64,000 bases of DNA, taken from NCBI RefSeq assembly GCF_000013665.1, contig NC_007912.1:4333501-4397500 (forward strand), in the 5' to 3' direction. Shown here one piece after another: positions 7,160-15,646 of this stretch. Position numbers and translations under genes: made by a program. This stretch comes from Saccharophagus degradans 2-40. GTDB taxonomy: Bacteria; Pseudomonadota; Gammaproteobacteria; Pseudomonadales; Cellvibrionaceae. Every line of letters begins with the position of its first letter. Positions within the stretch are counted from its first letter, which is position 1. The notes under the pieces were generated by a model. The model ran no database searches. It had not been told where the DNA came from and saw only the letters and a program-made list of their open reading frames with translations.

Positions 7160-9304
7160 ATGAACACCTGCTTATCCCGTTTTTCTCTCACCAGTTTATC
7201 GCTAGCCGTTGCTCTTGCTAGCCAAACCTCATTCGCCAACGACAAATTAGAAGAAATAATTGTTACCGGTGAATTGCGCGATGCAAACGCACTAAGCGTT
7301 GCCAACAGTGTATCTATCGTAAATGCCAGCACACTGGCTGCGCGTAACACCCAACACCTAGAAGACGTATTCAACTTAGCGCCCAACGTTAACTACTCCA
7401 CTGGCGCATCCCGCGGCCGCTTTATTTTGATTCGCGGTATCGGCGAGCGCAGCCAGTTCGTAGACCCAGTTAACCCATCCGTGGGCGTAATGTTAGACGG
7501 TATAGACATGACCGGCATTTCCACCGGTATTACCGCGCTAGACACTAAACAAGTGGAAATATTTCGCGGCCCACAGGGCACACTATTTGGCGCAAATGCG
7601 CTGGCAGGCTTAGTAAACGTTGTGAGCAACGATGTAAGCGACGCTCCCTCAGGTAAAATTAGCGCTGGCTTCGGTACCTATGGCGCTTTTGATGCAGGCT
7701 TAACACTTAGCAGCCCCATAAACGACGTTGCCGGCTGGCGCGCAGCGGTGAAACAAACCAATAGCGATGGGTTTATTGAAAACACCCACCTCGACCGCAA
7801 AGACACCAACAACATTGACGAGTTTAGTGCTAAAAATCTGCTTACTTTTGATTTTGGCAAAAGCCTCGCCATGCGCTGGGTTACCTACTACATAGATGTC
7901 GATAACGGCTACGATGCCTTCTCGCTCGACAACAATCGCAAAACCTTATCCGATGAGCCCGGTCACGATCGCCAAACCACCCTAGCTACTGCATTGCATA
8001 CTACTTACAGCGGCTCAGATATGATTGACCTGGAAGTGGTTGCCAGCGTGGCGGAATCTGAAATTGAGTATGGCTACGATGAAGATTGGGCCTACCGCGA
8101 CATTTGCCCAATCGATTCCGAATGCGAAGGACAGCAATACTCCACCACGGATAACTACGAGCGCGACAACAGCAATACCGCACTCGATGTGCGTTTAATT
8201 TCGAAGGGCGATAGCAAATTTGCTTGGGTTGCTGGTGCCTATGTACGCAGCCAAGATGTAGAGCTTACCCGCACTCACGTTAATAACGATTCCACATACG
8301 ACTTTTATTCTCTACCTCGCGTACCCGAAGTCACCCCGTATACTAGCGATTACACCACCACCAACTCGGCAATTTACGGTGAAGTACGCTCTACCTTAAG
8401 CGCGACGACCACCTTAGTGACTGGCCTGCGCTTAGAAAGAATTAGTTCGGATTTCATCGACAGCAACGGCAGCACATTTAACCCAGGCGAGACGCTCTGG
8501 GGCGGTAAAATGGCGCTAGAGGTGCAAATAAGCGATCACGAAATGGTTTACGGTTTAGTGTCGCGCGGATACAAAGGCAACGGCTTTAATACTGAAGTTG
8601 ACTTAGAAGAAGAAGATAAGACCTTCGATACCGAAACCATGGTGAACTTCGAGCTGGGTACAAAAGGCCAATGGCTAGACAATACCGTAACGGGCCAATT
8701 CGCGTTGTTTTACCAACTGCGTAACGATATCCAAGTGAAGCAATCTAACGCTTACGAGGAGGATGGTACCATTCAATTCATCGACTCCATTAACAACGCA
8801 GCTGAAGGCGTAAACTATGGTGCAGAGATGGAACTGCTGTGGAGCCCTGTAGAAAACATCACCCTATTTAGTAATGTAGGCCTATTGCAAACAAGCTTTA
8901 AAGAGTTTAGCAATACCAGCCATGTCGATGGTACCAAAGATATGGACGGCCGCGATCAACCCCATGCGCCAAACTACCAATACAGCACTGGCGCTACTTT
9001 TCAATTTGGCGATCTGCTAAGCGCGCGCTTTGAAATAGAAGGCAAAGATGACTTTTATTTCTCTGCCAACCACGAAGAAAAAGCAGGCGCTTACACTTTG
9101 CTAAACGCGAGAATTGCTTATCAATTAGATGAGATTGAATTTGCGCTATGGGCTAAGAATCTTACAGACGTTACAGTAGAAACGCGTGGCTTTTACTTTG
9201 ACCACGAATTTGGTAACGACCCGCGTAAGTTTTACGCCGCCGAACCTTACAGCCAGAAAGGCGCGCCACGCACTGTTGGTGTAAGCGCCAGTTTAAGCTT
9301 TTAA
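7160..9304 (+). CDS. TonB-dependent outer-membrane receptor, thiamine-regulated
   Basis: A 714-residue outer-membrane gated channel. A signal peptide ends at SQTSFA, followed by the TonB-box-like DKLEEIIVTGE, the plug motifs NVNYSTGASRGRFILIRGIG and VEIFRGPQGTLFGANALAGL, then a 22-strand-type barrel ending in an aromatic C-terminus (VGVSASLSF). AAGGA lies 8 bases before the ATG. Position behind a TPP riboswitch and ahead of a thiamine-binding protein, PnuT and a kinase makes thiamine or a thiamine phosphate the likely substrate; that is inference from context, since the receptor family itself is substrate-diverse. Confidence 0.92.
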   Translation: MNTCLSRFSLTSLSLAVALASQTSFANDKLEEIIVTGELRDANALSVANSVSIVNASTLAARNTQHLEDVFNLAPNVNYSTGASRGRFILIRGIGERSQFVDPVNPSVGVMLDGIDMTGISTGITALDTKQVEIFRGPQGTLFGANALAGLVNVVSNDVSDAPSGKISAGFGTYGAFDAGLTLSSPINDVAGWRAAVKQTNSDGFIENTHLDRKDTNNIDEFSAKNLLTFDFGKSLAMRWVTYYIDVDNGYDAFSLDNNRKTLSDEPGHDRQTTLATALHTTYSGSDMIDLEVVASVAESEIEYGYDEDWAYRDICPIDSECEGQQYSTTDNYERDNSNTALDVRLISKGDSKFAWVAGAYVRSQDVELTRTHVNNDSTYDFYSLPRVPEVTPYTSDYTTTNSAIYGEVRSTLSATTTLVTGLRLERISSDFIDSNGSTFNPGETLWGGKMALEVQISDHEMVYGLVSRGYKGNGFNTEVDLEEEDKTFDTETMVNFELGTKGQWLDNTVTGQFALFYQLRNDIQVKQSNAYEEDGTIQFIDSINNAAEGVNYGAEMELLWSPVENITLFSNVGLLQTSFKEFSNTSHVDGTKDMDGRDQPHAPNYQYSTGATFQFGDLLSARFEIEGKDDFYFSANHEEKAGAYTLLNARIAYQLDEIEFALWAKNLTDVTVETRGFYFDHEFGNDPRKFYAAEPYSQKGAPRTVGVSASLSF

Positions 9305-9319
9305 CAAATAAACACAGCT

Positions 9320-9349
9320 ATGTTTACCCGCAATTGCGCGGGTAAACAT
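9320..9349 (+). other. Intercistronic hairpin in the thiamine operon
   Basis: A perfect 12-base-pair inverted repeat (arms ATGTTTACCCGC and GCGGGTAAACAT) with a 6-base loop, between the receptor stop and the small thiamine-binding gene. No U-tract follows, so it is more likely an RNA-stability or partial-attenuation element that lets the receptor be made in excess over the permease than a full terminator. Confidence 0.55.
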
Positions 9350-9362
9350 GTAGAGGTAGCAC

Positions 9363-9614
9363 ATGAAACTAACCGCAGAAATTACCCTGTACCCACTGCA
9401 AGATTATTATTTAGATATTATTAAGGCCACCATCGATCAAATTAACACCTACACAGGCGTTGAGGTAAGTACTGTTCCAACCGCAACCATTATGGTGGGC
9501 GAATACGAAGACGTAATGCGCGTAATTAATGATATAGTGGCGTGGAGTTTTGAAAAATACGGCAAATGCGTATTCGTTACTAAATTTATTCCTGGTTACA
9601 ACGCTTTCGAATGA
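9363..9614 (+). CDS. Small thiamine-binding protein, YkoF/MTH1187-like
   Basis: An 83-residue protein without signal peptide. The pattern LTAEITLYPLQDYYLDIIKA ... TIMVGEYEDVMRVINDIV matches the YkoF/MTH1187-type thiamine-binding fold (a beta-strand ending in SLYPL, later a Ser/Thr-rich strand and a GE-D motif). Such proteins bind thiamine or hydroxymethylpyrimidine. Its position in a TPP-riboswitch operon supports the call. Its stop overlaps the start of the PnuT gene (ATGA), implying coupled translation. It could bring thiamine from the permease to the kinase; that role is inferred. Confidence 0.75.
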   Translation: MKLTAEITLYPLQDYYLDIIKATIDQINTYTGVEVSTVPTATIMVGEYEDVMRVINDIVAWSFEKYGKCVFVTKFIPGYNAFE

Positions 9615-10237
9615 CAGATTTTTTTAACCAAGCCATTACCGGCCTGCTGCAACAATCGCCTATAGAGCACATTGCAGTGGGCCTTGGCTTGGCATACCTT
9701 ATTTTAATTATGCGCCAAAATGTGTGGGGCTGGCCCTGCGCACTTATAAGTACCGCTCTATTTACCTATGTGTTTTGGGATGTTTCCTTATTTATGGAAT
9801 CTCTTTTAAACGTGTACTACATGGGCATGGCGGTATATGGCTTTTGGAACTGGAACAGAGCGTCAGCCGACCAGCCCACATTACCTATTATTACTTGGCC
9901 TTTAAAAACACACGCCCTCGCTTTAGGTGCTATATTTATTTTAAGTGGGGCTTCTGGCTATTATTTAACAACAAATACTACAGCTGCGTGGCCCTACTTA
10001 GATTCCTTCACTACTTGGGGTGCAGTAATTACCACGTACATGGTTGCACAAAAAGTATTCGAAAACTGGTTGTATTGGCTAGTAATTGATGCGGTGGCCC
10101 TGTACTTATACATTGATAGAGGCTTGTACCCTACAGCCCTACTCATGGCGGTATACCTTATCCTAGTAGTGGTAGGCCTTATAACTTGGGCTCGCCTGCT
10201 ACAGCAACAAGAGCCCCCAGCGTCGAACCATGCTTAA
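9611..10237 (+). CDS. pnuT: PnuC-family vitamin permease, probably thiamine transporter PnuT
   Basis: A 208-residue inner-membrane protein with about 7 hydrophobic helices. PnuC-family features are the repeated Trp/Asn-rich helices (NVWGWPCALISTALFTYVFW, YYMGMAVYGFWNWNR) and the C-terminal ENWLYWLVIDAVALYLYIDR signature. PnuC proteins carry nicotinamide riboside by facilitated diffusion followed by trapping through phosphorylation. TPP-regulated homologues beside thiamine kinases are assigned to thiamine (PnuT). The gene overlaps its upstream neighbour by 4 bases and the downstream kinase by one base (TAATG). Confidence 0.9.
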   Translation: MTDFFNQAITGLLQQSPIEHIAVGLGLAYLILIMRQNVWGWPCALISTALFTYVFWDVSLFMESLLNVYYMGMAVYGFWNWNRASADQPTLPIITWPLKTHALALGAIFILSGASGYYLTTNTTAAWPYLDSFTTWGAVITTYMVAQKVFENWLYWLVIDAVALYLYIDRGLYPTALLMAVYLILVVVGLITWARLLQQQEPPASNHA

Positions 10238-11028
10238 TGACAAAAATAAGCCTGCTACAAGCACTTACGCAATGGCAACTGTGGCCGTTACCATTAAAGC
10301 AAGCACCAAGCCTTATAGAAAAAGTGCCCAATGGTTTAACCAACGAAAACTATTTAATTAAGGCACAGGGCAAGCGTTATAAACTGCGAATAAATTCGCC
10401 TTATTCCGCTATGCTTGGCATAGACCGTACGCGCGAGCACGCCATTTGCGATCTGCTTGCGCCGCACCAAGTAGCACCAAAGCTTATATATAGCTCACCC
10501 AACTACACTTACAGCGTATTTGAATGGGTAGAAGGTCGTACCTGGACTAAAGACGACTTCGAAAACCCACAACAAGTAAAGAAATTACTGGAGCTTGTAA
10601 AAAAATTCCAAGCTATTAACACGCAAGGCACAATCACAAGCTTAGATTACGCAAAACATTTAAATTACTACTACATAGAGCTGCAAAAGCAACCAAATAA
10701 TACGTTAATTAGTTCACAGCAATTAGAGCAATACAGAAAATTTGCAGCCAAGCTAGATAGCGCGCAAGCAAGCCCCAGCTGGCCACCGCCACTGCTTACC
10801 CACCACGATATTACTGCAGACAATATTATTGAAAGTGTAATCGGCCCCGTACTTATAGACTGGGAATACGCTGCGATGGGGCACCCTCATTTTGATGCCC
10901 TGTGCGTAAACAAGCTAAGCCACAGCAAAGAGAAATTAAGTGATTTACTCGCAGAGATGTTGTATTGGGTAGAAACTTTTTGGTACGCCCTTAACGACTC
11001 ACCAGAAAATAAACCTATTACGGAATAA
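10237..11028 (+). CDS. thiK: Thiamine kinase-like phosphotransferase
   Basis: A 263-residue member of the choline/aminoglycoside phosphotransferase fold. Motifs are NGLTNENYLIK (nucleotide loop), YKLRINSP (Lys region), the catalytic HHDITADNII (Brenner HxDxxxxN-like) and the metal-binding LIDWEYAAMGHPHFD. Phosphorylation of imported thiamine would trap it in the cytoplasm, completing PnuT-type uptake. I chose the ATG at 10237, which overlaps the PnuT stop as TAATG; the open frame back to a TTG at 10186 lies inside the permease gene. The substrate is inferred from the operon; other small alcohols are possible by fold alone. Confidence 0.85.
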   Translation: MTKISLLQALTQWQLWPLPLKQAPSLIEKVPNGLTNENYLIKAQGKRYKLRINSPYSAMLGIDRTREHAICDLLAPHQVAPKLIYSSPNYTYSVFEWVEGRTWTKDDFENPQQVKKLLELVKKFQAINTQGTITSLDYAKHLNYYYIELQKQPNNTLISSQQLEQYRKFAAKLDSAQASPSWPPPLLTHHDITADNIIESVIGPVLIDWEYAAMGHPHFDALCVNKLSHSKEKLSDLLAEMLYWVETFWYALNDSPENKPITE

Positions 11029-11068
11029 CTTTGGCGGTTAAATAGCAGCGTAGAGATGTGCATTACTA

Positions 11069-11092
11069 CACGCAAGGCAAATACCTTGCGTG
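11069..11092. terminator. Hairpin between convergent genes, possible terminator
   Basis: Nine-base arms CACGCAAGG and CCTTGCGTG separated by 6 bases, located 40 bases after the thiamine kinase stop and just before the end of the convergent acidic-protein gene. No strong U-tract follows on either strand, so termination would be weak or factor-assisted. Confidence 0.45.
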
Positions 11093-11102
11093 AATAGCAA
11101 AA

Positions 11103-11420
11103 TTAAAACTCGTCGAGCTCTTCATCTTCATCGAAATGGTACAACAGCAACTCGTCACGCCCGCCATCTACGGGGTCGCACACAACAATACTCACCGACT
11201 GCAACCATTCGCCTAGCTCTTCATCGTTAAACATGCCTTTTACTAATTGCGACCACAACAAAGGCAGGTTTTCACTAAAAAAATTTAGCACCACTTCGCC
11301 AGTTTGTTTATCTCGGTCTACTTCTGGGTAGCGCCCCAAAGACTTGGCCAACGCGATAGCATCTTCTGGTTGAAAAGCATCGCTTTGTGAAGACTGAATA
11401 AGAATACTTAAGCTTTGCAT
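11103..11420 (-). CDS. Small acidic protein of unknown function
   Basis: A 105-residue cytoplasmic protein that I cannot assign. It is strongly acidic, with the C-terminus ending HFDEDEELDEF, has no signal peptide or membrane segment, and contains a central LNFFSENLPLLWSQLVKG stretch that looks like an amphipathic helix. It is a single gene convergent with the thiamine operon. Codon use resembles that of its neighbours, which supports it being real. Confidence 0.6.
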   Translation of the reverse strand: MQSLSILIQSSQSDAFQPEDAIALAKSLGRYPEVDRDKQTGEVVLNFFSENLPLLWSQLVKGMFNDEELGEWLQSVSIVVCDPVDGGRDELLLYHFDEDEELDEF

Positions 11421-11529
11421 AGAAAAAACTCGTTTTAGGTTAATGCGCCCATTATGGTACGGCTATTTGCAAATACCAAGCATAATAGCAGGCATTATTA
11501 ATGGCTACATTGGACCCAGCCCCCGCAGG

Positions 11530-11979
11530 CTAGCCAAACCCAACACCGTGAGCCATAAGCACCGCCAGCAATGGTATAACAACCAACATGCACAACTCGA
11601 TACGCACAATAGTAATAATACGTTTGGGCACATCAATCAGCTCGGCTTGTAGATCGCGCTGTTTAATAAAAAATAACGTCGGCACAACCGAAATAATACC
11701 CACCAATACAAATAAACTTACCTTTAAATGCAGTATCCAATTGGTATTGTAAAATGAAGAAGGCTTCCCTACCCAAAGCCATAGCGCCAACCCCATAGCC
11801 AAAACAAACAGCGCACATGCCCCATATACCAGGTCTAGCACGACAAGTTTTTTAAGTGTTTGCTTATCTATTTGCGGGCGCAATAACAAATGTACGCCAA
11901 ACAGTGCCGCAAACATAATAAAAATGCCCACAAAGTGAAAATAACGCACCGATAAATCAATCACTTGGTTAACCTCCAT
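11530..11979 (-). CDS. DUF2214 family inner-membrane protein
   Basis: A 149-residue protein with four predicted membrane helices (starting near residues 15, 50, 85 and 125). The opening RYFHFVGIFIMFAALFGVHLLLRPQ and the spacing of helices match the DUF2214 family, which has no defined activity. The conserved His in the first helix (RYFHF) is typical of this family and of some haem-handling membrane proteins, but that is not evidence of function here. It stands alone, with the exonuclease gene upstream on the same strand. Confidence 0.7.
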   Translation of the reverse strand: MEVNQVIDLSVRYFHFVGIFIMFAALFGVHLLLRPQIDKQTLKKLVVLDLVYGACALFVLAMGLALWLWVGKPSSFYNTNWILHLKVSLFVLVGIISVVPTLFFIKQRDLQAELIDVPKRIITIVRIELCMLVVIPLLAVLMAHGVGFG

Positions 11980-12032
11980 TTAATGTACAATTGCATTTCT
12001 TGCTGTATTAACTAATGTCACACTACTAGCAG

Positions 12033-12680
12033 TTATTGCTTTGCTACAAATTTTTCTAACAGGCCATGCACCGACTTTTTAGGCGTTTTAGTTATTTTTT
12101 GAATAAGCGAAAACGGCACATGGTTTAAGCCGTAGGCTTGCTGTAACTGCATTAACATAACCATCCACACTTTGGCCGTCATTTCAGAATCGTACAGCGC
12201 CCGGTGAAATGCACCATCGCTTTGTAACTTGGTGTGTTTTACCAGTGTACCCAATTTATGGTTTTCCGCATTGGGAAATAAGCGCCTGGCGGCCAATAGC
12301 GAACAAGTAAAGTCACCACTATAGCTGCGTCCAATACGGTACAGCTCGGCATCTAAAAAACGCTTATCGAACGAAGCGTTATGAGCCACAAGATTATCAT
12401 TACCAATGTAATTGGCGAATGCATCCATCACCTCATCACACGGCGGCGCTTTGGCGAGCATGCTGTTATCTATACCCGTATAACTGGCAATAAAACCTGA
12501 TATTTGGAAGCCGGGGTTCATCAAGGCCTGAAAGCGATCGACAATTTCGCCATTGTGCAAACGCACCGCGCCTATTTCTATTGCTCTATCTCCCATATCG
12601 GGAGATAACCCTGTTGTTTCAAAATCGAGTACAACTACGCTATTGGCTAATGGTACATTTTTATTCCCCAAGGCACTCAT
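12033..12680 (-). CDS. DEDDh 3'-5' exonuclease, DnaQ/epsilon-like
   Basis: A roughly 215-residue single-domain exonuclease. It has all DEDDh motifs: ExoI VVLDFETTGLSPD (Asp and Glu), ExoII LVAHNASFDKRFLD and ExoIII HRALYDSEMTAKVW (catalytic His and Asp). It lacks the C-terminal polymerase-binding region of the replicative epsilon subunit, so it is more likely a repair or RNA-processing exonuclease. The start is either the ATG at 12680 or a GTG two codons earlier; neither has a clear ribosome site. Confidence 0.88.
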   Translation of the reverse strand: MSALGNKNVPLANSVVVLDFETTGLSPDMGDRAIEIGAVRLHNGEIVDRFQALMNPGFQISGFIASYTGIDNSMLAKAPPCDEVMDAFANYIGNDNLVAHNASFDKRFLDAELYRIGRSYSGDFTCSLLAARRLFPNAENHKLGTLVKHTKLQSDGAFHRALYDSEMTAKVWMVMLMQLQQAYGLNHVPFSLIQKITKTPKKSVHGLLEKFVAKQ

Positions 12681-12745
12681 GTTCACTCACATTACTTATT
12701 TTTAATTTTAAATATTCGTTATTATCTACAGGCTTTCCAACCAAA

Positions 12746-13078
12746 CTAGCCACAACACTTTTTATATTTTTTGCCACTGCCGCATAAGCATGGGTCGTTG
12801 CGATTGGGTGTTTTTTCTAACACGACGGTTTTAGGGGTAGCCAGTACAGCATCTAATTGCTGGATATTTTCTTCTGTGGCTGCATCCACATGCACCACAG
12901 CAAACACCTCGTGCTGATCTAATAATGCTTTAATTTCTTGCTCACGTTCAGCGTTATCTACCCAAAGCTCAATGGGGTTATGCTCGCTACCGGGGTTTGC
13001 CTCGGGCTTGGTTTTGTTACCGTAACTGCGGTAATCTTGCCTCGCATCCACACGCCCCTTAAAGAAAAACTTAGACAT
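12746..13078 (-). CDS. SEC-C motif protein (PBPRA1643 type)
   Basis: A 110-residue protein ending in a SEC-C zinc-binding motif, [18 protein letters not shown]. The N-terminal part, beginning [20 protein letters not shown], is the conserved body of a small gammaproteobacterial family known for this motif. SEC-C modules bind zinc and often contact ribosomes or SecB, but no specific role is known for this family. GGAAAA lies before the ATG. It lies between the exonuclease and the RRM protein genes, all on the minus strand. Confidence 0.8.
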   Translation of the reverse strand: MSKFFFKGRVDARQDYRSYGNKTKPEANPGSEHNPIELWVDNAEREQEIKALLDQHEVFAVVHVDAATEENIQQLDAVLATPKTVVLEKTPNRNDPCLCGSGKKYKKCCG

Positions 13079-13098
13079 AGTATTTTCCTACGCTGCAA

Positions 13099-13350
13099 TT
13101 ATTCAGCAGGCTTTTCATCAGCTTTTTTAACGCGAATATTACTCGCTCCCACTTTTGCGCCATTTAAGCTTTTAATGGCAGCCTTTGCATGCCCAGGGTT
13201 AGGCATTTCTACAAAGCCAAAGCCCTTAGATTGGCCGGTGGCTTTATCCATAACGATTACGCACGATTGCAGTGGGCCAAAGGCTTCGAAAAGCACGCGA
13301 ATTTCGTCTTCGGTGGTAGACCGATCTAGGTTTCGAACAAGTAGTTTCAT
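13099..13350 (-). CDS. Single-RRM RNA-binding protein
   Basis: An 83-residue protein that is almost entirely one RNA-recognition motif: RNP2 is KLLVRNLD at the N-terminus and RNP1 is SKGFGFVEM near residue 45. A short Lys/Glu tail follows. Small RRM proteins of this type in cyanobacteria and proteobacteria are often cold-induced and act on mRNA. The 110-base leader upstream is G+C-rich with imperfect inverted repeats, but no cold-shock motif was recognised. Confidence 0.88.
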   Translation of the reverse strand: MKLLVRNLDRSTTEDEIRVLFEAFGPLQSCVIVMDKATGQSKGFGFVEMPNPGHAKAAIKSLNGAKVGASNIRVKKADEKPAE

Positions 13351-13460
13351 GGGGGATTCTTTTGTAAAAGGAAATATACGGCCACAGGCCGGAGGAATGC
13401 GGCCATATTAACAGAGTTAACTTGGCGCCGCAGATGATATTAAGAGGGCTTTCACAAAGA

Positions 13461-14051
13461 CTAGGCGTTAGATTTAACCCAATCGTATTCCATTTGACGA
13501 GCCGTCGCTTCGGCTAGCGGCTTACTATGTAGTTTACTGACTAAAAACAAGCTCATATCTATACCCGCCGATATACCAGCAGAGGTTGTAAGGCGTCCTT
13601 CATCGACCCAACGCACATCACTCTGCACATTTAATGCTGGAAACTGCTTGCGCAAATCGGCGATATCTTCCCAATGGGTGGTAACGCTTTGGTCTGTAAT
13701 AATGCCCGCCTGCGCCAATAGAAATGCCCCAGTACATACAGAAGCAACCCACTTAGCTTTAGTCGCCTGCAAGGCCAACCACGCCACCACATCGCTTTTG
13801 TCCATTTCGTCAGTGTGCACGCCACCCACCACTAGAAGTAAATCAATGGATGGGTGGTTGCTAAAGTCGTACTCTGGCAGCACGCGATACCCACCCCGCG
13901 CCACCACTGGCTGCAACTGTTGCGCCACTAAAAAAACATTAAACGGCGTATCGTTTTCACACATTCTAGTGGCTGTACTAAACACCTCAAACGGCCCCGA
14001 AAAATCTAACACCTCGGCACGATCATAAATATAAATGCCAATATTAATCAT
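13461..14051 (-). CDS. DJ-1/PfpI family protein, isonitrile hydratase-like
   Basis: A 196-residue class I glutamine-amidotransferase-fold protein. The nucleophile elbow is WVASVCTGAFLLAQAG, with Cys near residue 105, followed by TTHW and the DEGRLTTSAGISAGID segment typical of the GATase1 domain found in isonitrile hydratases and AraC-type regulators. There is no DNA-binding domain, so it is a stand-alone protein. Its ATG overlaps the stop of the upstream membrane-protein gene (ATGA), which makes them an operon. The substrate is unknown. Confidence 0.8.
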   Translation of the reverse strand: MINIGIYIYDRAEVLDFSGPFEVFSTATRMCENDTPFNVFLVAQQLQPVVARGGYRVLPEYDFSNHPSIDLLLVVGGVHTDEMDKSDVVAWLALQATKAKWVASVCTGAFLLAQAGIITDQSVTTHWEDIADLRKQFPALNVQSDVRWVDEGRLTTSAGISAGIDMSLFLVSKLHSKPLAEATARQMEYDWVKSNA

Positions 14052-14671
14052 CGGGAATAGTCCTTTTTAGATACAAATTTTTCACGCAAGTCGCGCGGCA
14101 TACCCCAAGTAAATTGGGCCAATATTTTTTCGTTAATAGTTTGCCACTGCGGTGCATCTTTACGCGATAACACGCGTTGATTAGATTTTAAGAACTGATG
14201 TATTTCAGCCACATTGTGGTAGCTAGGCCATAATTCAGTAGCCTTGCCAAACGAGTCGATAGCCAACTTAATATCGCGATTAAGTATCGCCTCAAAACCC
14301 TCCCGCTCTAGCTTTTCCACTGTTTGCGCTCGGCTAACTTTCACATCTGGCGCTTGCGCGGCATAGGCGGTAGTTTTTACCTGATCTAGCTCTTTGGTGA
14401 GCTGCCTTTCTATTACAGCTATTTTATCTAGCACACCGTTGTCATTACCATCACACGCCTGCGCAACCTGCTCTTTAAGCGCATCGAGCTCGGCTTGATA
14501 ATTATCGGATACAGCTTCTACCTGCTTGCCAATTTTCAATCCAAAAGCATCTACTTCCCTGCTTTTCAAAATTTCAATTAGCGCTTCGCCGTAATAAAGA
14601 AAAGACAATGCCAATAAAAGTGGCCAGATAAGTACTTTTATGTAATCTAAAGCTAGCTTTGCTGCGTCCAT
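14048..14671 (-). CDS. Membrane-anchored protein with coiled coil, unknown function
   Basis: About 207 residues; no family recognised. An N-terminal helix (YIKVLIWPLLLALSFLYYG) should anchor it in the membrane. It is followed by a soluble region with heptad-like VEAVSDNYQAELDALKEQV and KIAVIERQLTKELDQV segments, then a C-terminal helical part (FEAILNRDIKLAIDSFGKA, ELWPSYHNVAEI) that resembles a single TPR-like repeat. I chose the ATG at 14671, preceded by AGGAGA; the longer frame needs a TTG. It overlaps the DJ-1/PfpI gene by 4 bases, suggesting a joint function. Confidence 0.6.
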   Translation of the reverse strand: MDAAKLALDYIKVLIWPLLLALSFLYYGEALIEILKSREVDAFGLKIGKQVEAVSDNYQAELDALKEQVAQACDGNDNGVLDKIAVIERQLTKELDQVKTTAYAAQAPDVKVSRAQTVEKLEREGFEAILNRDIKLAIDSFGKATELWPSYHNVAEIHQFLKSNQRVLSRKDAPQWQTINEKILAQFTWGMPRDLREKFVSKKDYSR

Positions 14672-14705
14672 AGCGACTCTCCTTTGCAATGGGTTAGGTA
14701 CCGAA

Positions 14706-15257
14706 TTACAACATCAATTGATTCTTAAACTTAGCCAAATACACTTTACCTTCTGGCCAATCGTTAATATTAGAAGCGATATTAATATGCCCCACGGCCC
14801 CAGCGCTAATACACTTTATTTGCCAAGCATCGGCAAAGTACTGTGCGCGCTCGAAGGTTATATACGGGTCGTTGGTACTGGCAATAGCCAGGCCGTTCAC
14901 GGGAATAGGGGTTAAGGGCGGTGAACTAAAACCTTGAATAGCGGTGGGAAAGCTTTTATCTAGCACATCGGGGTAGGCAACCAACAGCGCACCAGTAATT
15001 TTTGTAAGCGAGTGTTTATTTTGTGTAGCGCACCATTCTATAAAAGTATTGCACCCAAGGCTGTGAGCAATAATGAGTACGGGTGCAGTCAAAGGTGATA
15101 ACACTGTATCGAGCGCGCTTACCCAGTCGTCGCGATTGGGGTTATCCCACGCTTGCTGCTCTACCCATACACTATTTGGCGTTTGTTCAAACCAAGTGCG
15201 CTGCCAATGGCCACAAGTAGAATTGCCATAACCTGCCAGAAAAACGGTTGTTACCAT
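14706..15257 (-). CDS. Alpha/beta hydrolase, RBBP9/YdeN family
   Basis: A 183-residue serine hydrolase. From the ATG at 15257 (GAGGAG upstream) it begins MVTTVFLAGYGNSTCGHWQ, the typical start of this family. The nucleophile motif is IIAHSLGC, the acid region is STNDPYITFERA and the catalytic His is in VGHINIAS. Family members are small cytoplasmic esterases of uncertain substrate. The open frame extends about 36 codons further upstream over the YciI gene end, without a ribosome site. It lies 28 bases after the YciI-like gene. Confidence 0.85.
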   Translation of the reverse strand: MVTTVFLAGYGNSTCGHWQRTWFEQTPNSVWVEQQAWDNPNRDDWVSALDTVLSPLTAPVLIIAHSLGCNTFIEWCATQNKHSLTKITGALLVAYPDVLDKSFPTAIQGFSSPPLTPIPVNGLAIASTNDPYITFERAQYFADAWQIKCISAGAVGHINIASNINDWPEGKVYLAKFKNQLML

Positions 15258-15285
15258 TATTTGCTCCTCGCAAATTACAGAACAC

Positions 15286-15573
15286 CTATTCAAGTAACGA
15301 CGCGCAACTTTTAGCTGCCATAGTAGGAACAAACTCTGTAACGTCGTATTTTGCCACCCCCGCAATACTAAAAGGGTCTAGCGCGATAAGTTCGTTTACC
15401 TCGGCAACACTGCTGCAGTTCATTAATATCACGCCGCCGGTTCGCGGTACCTTTCTACCAGATAAAACAAACTTGCCCGCCTCGTAATGCGTATTTAAAT
15501 ATTCGATGTGCGCGTCGATGTGTTCATCCACTTCGGGCAGAGGCTTTATATAGGTAAGCGCAACGATAAACAT
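15286..15573 (-). CDS. YciI-like protein
   Basis: A 95-residue ferredoxin-like-fold protein. The pattern MFIVALTYIKPLPEVDEHIDAHIEYLN with the conserved Asp-His pair, then GKFVLSGRKVPRTGGVILM and DPFSIAGVAKYDVTEFVPT, matches the YciI family. Members are small dimeric proteins, some with dehalogenase-like active sites, mostly without known roles. It is followed by the RBBP9-type hydrolase gene and may be co-transcribed with it. Confidence 0.82.
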   Translation of the reverse strand: MFIVALTYIKPLPEVDEHIDAHIEYLNTHYEAGKFVLSGRKVPRTGGVILMNCSSVAEVNELIALDPFSIAGVAKYDVTEFVPTMAAKSCASLLE

Positions 15574-15578
15574 AACTT

Positions 15579-15646
15579 TTCAACTTCTAATTGCTAACTA
15601 TTAGTTAATGGCTACTAGCTACTATTGATTAGCGATTAGCTATTAG
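15579..15646. repeat. Dispersed TAGC-rich intergenic repeat, copy 1
   Basis: Low-complexity sequence made of TAGCTA/TTAGC/CTAAT words. It shares AACTTCTAATT (15582-15592) and TAGCGATTAGC (15630-15640) in the same order with another intergenic site at 48800-48845. It runs into the last codons and stop of the TrmH-family gene. Confidence 0.5.

Noticed and set aside
13351..13460. Cold-shock or riboswitch leader before the RRM gene
   Set aside because: G+C-rich imperfect inverted repeats are present, but they match no motif I know and the leader is short.
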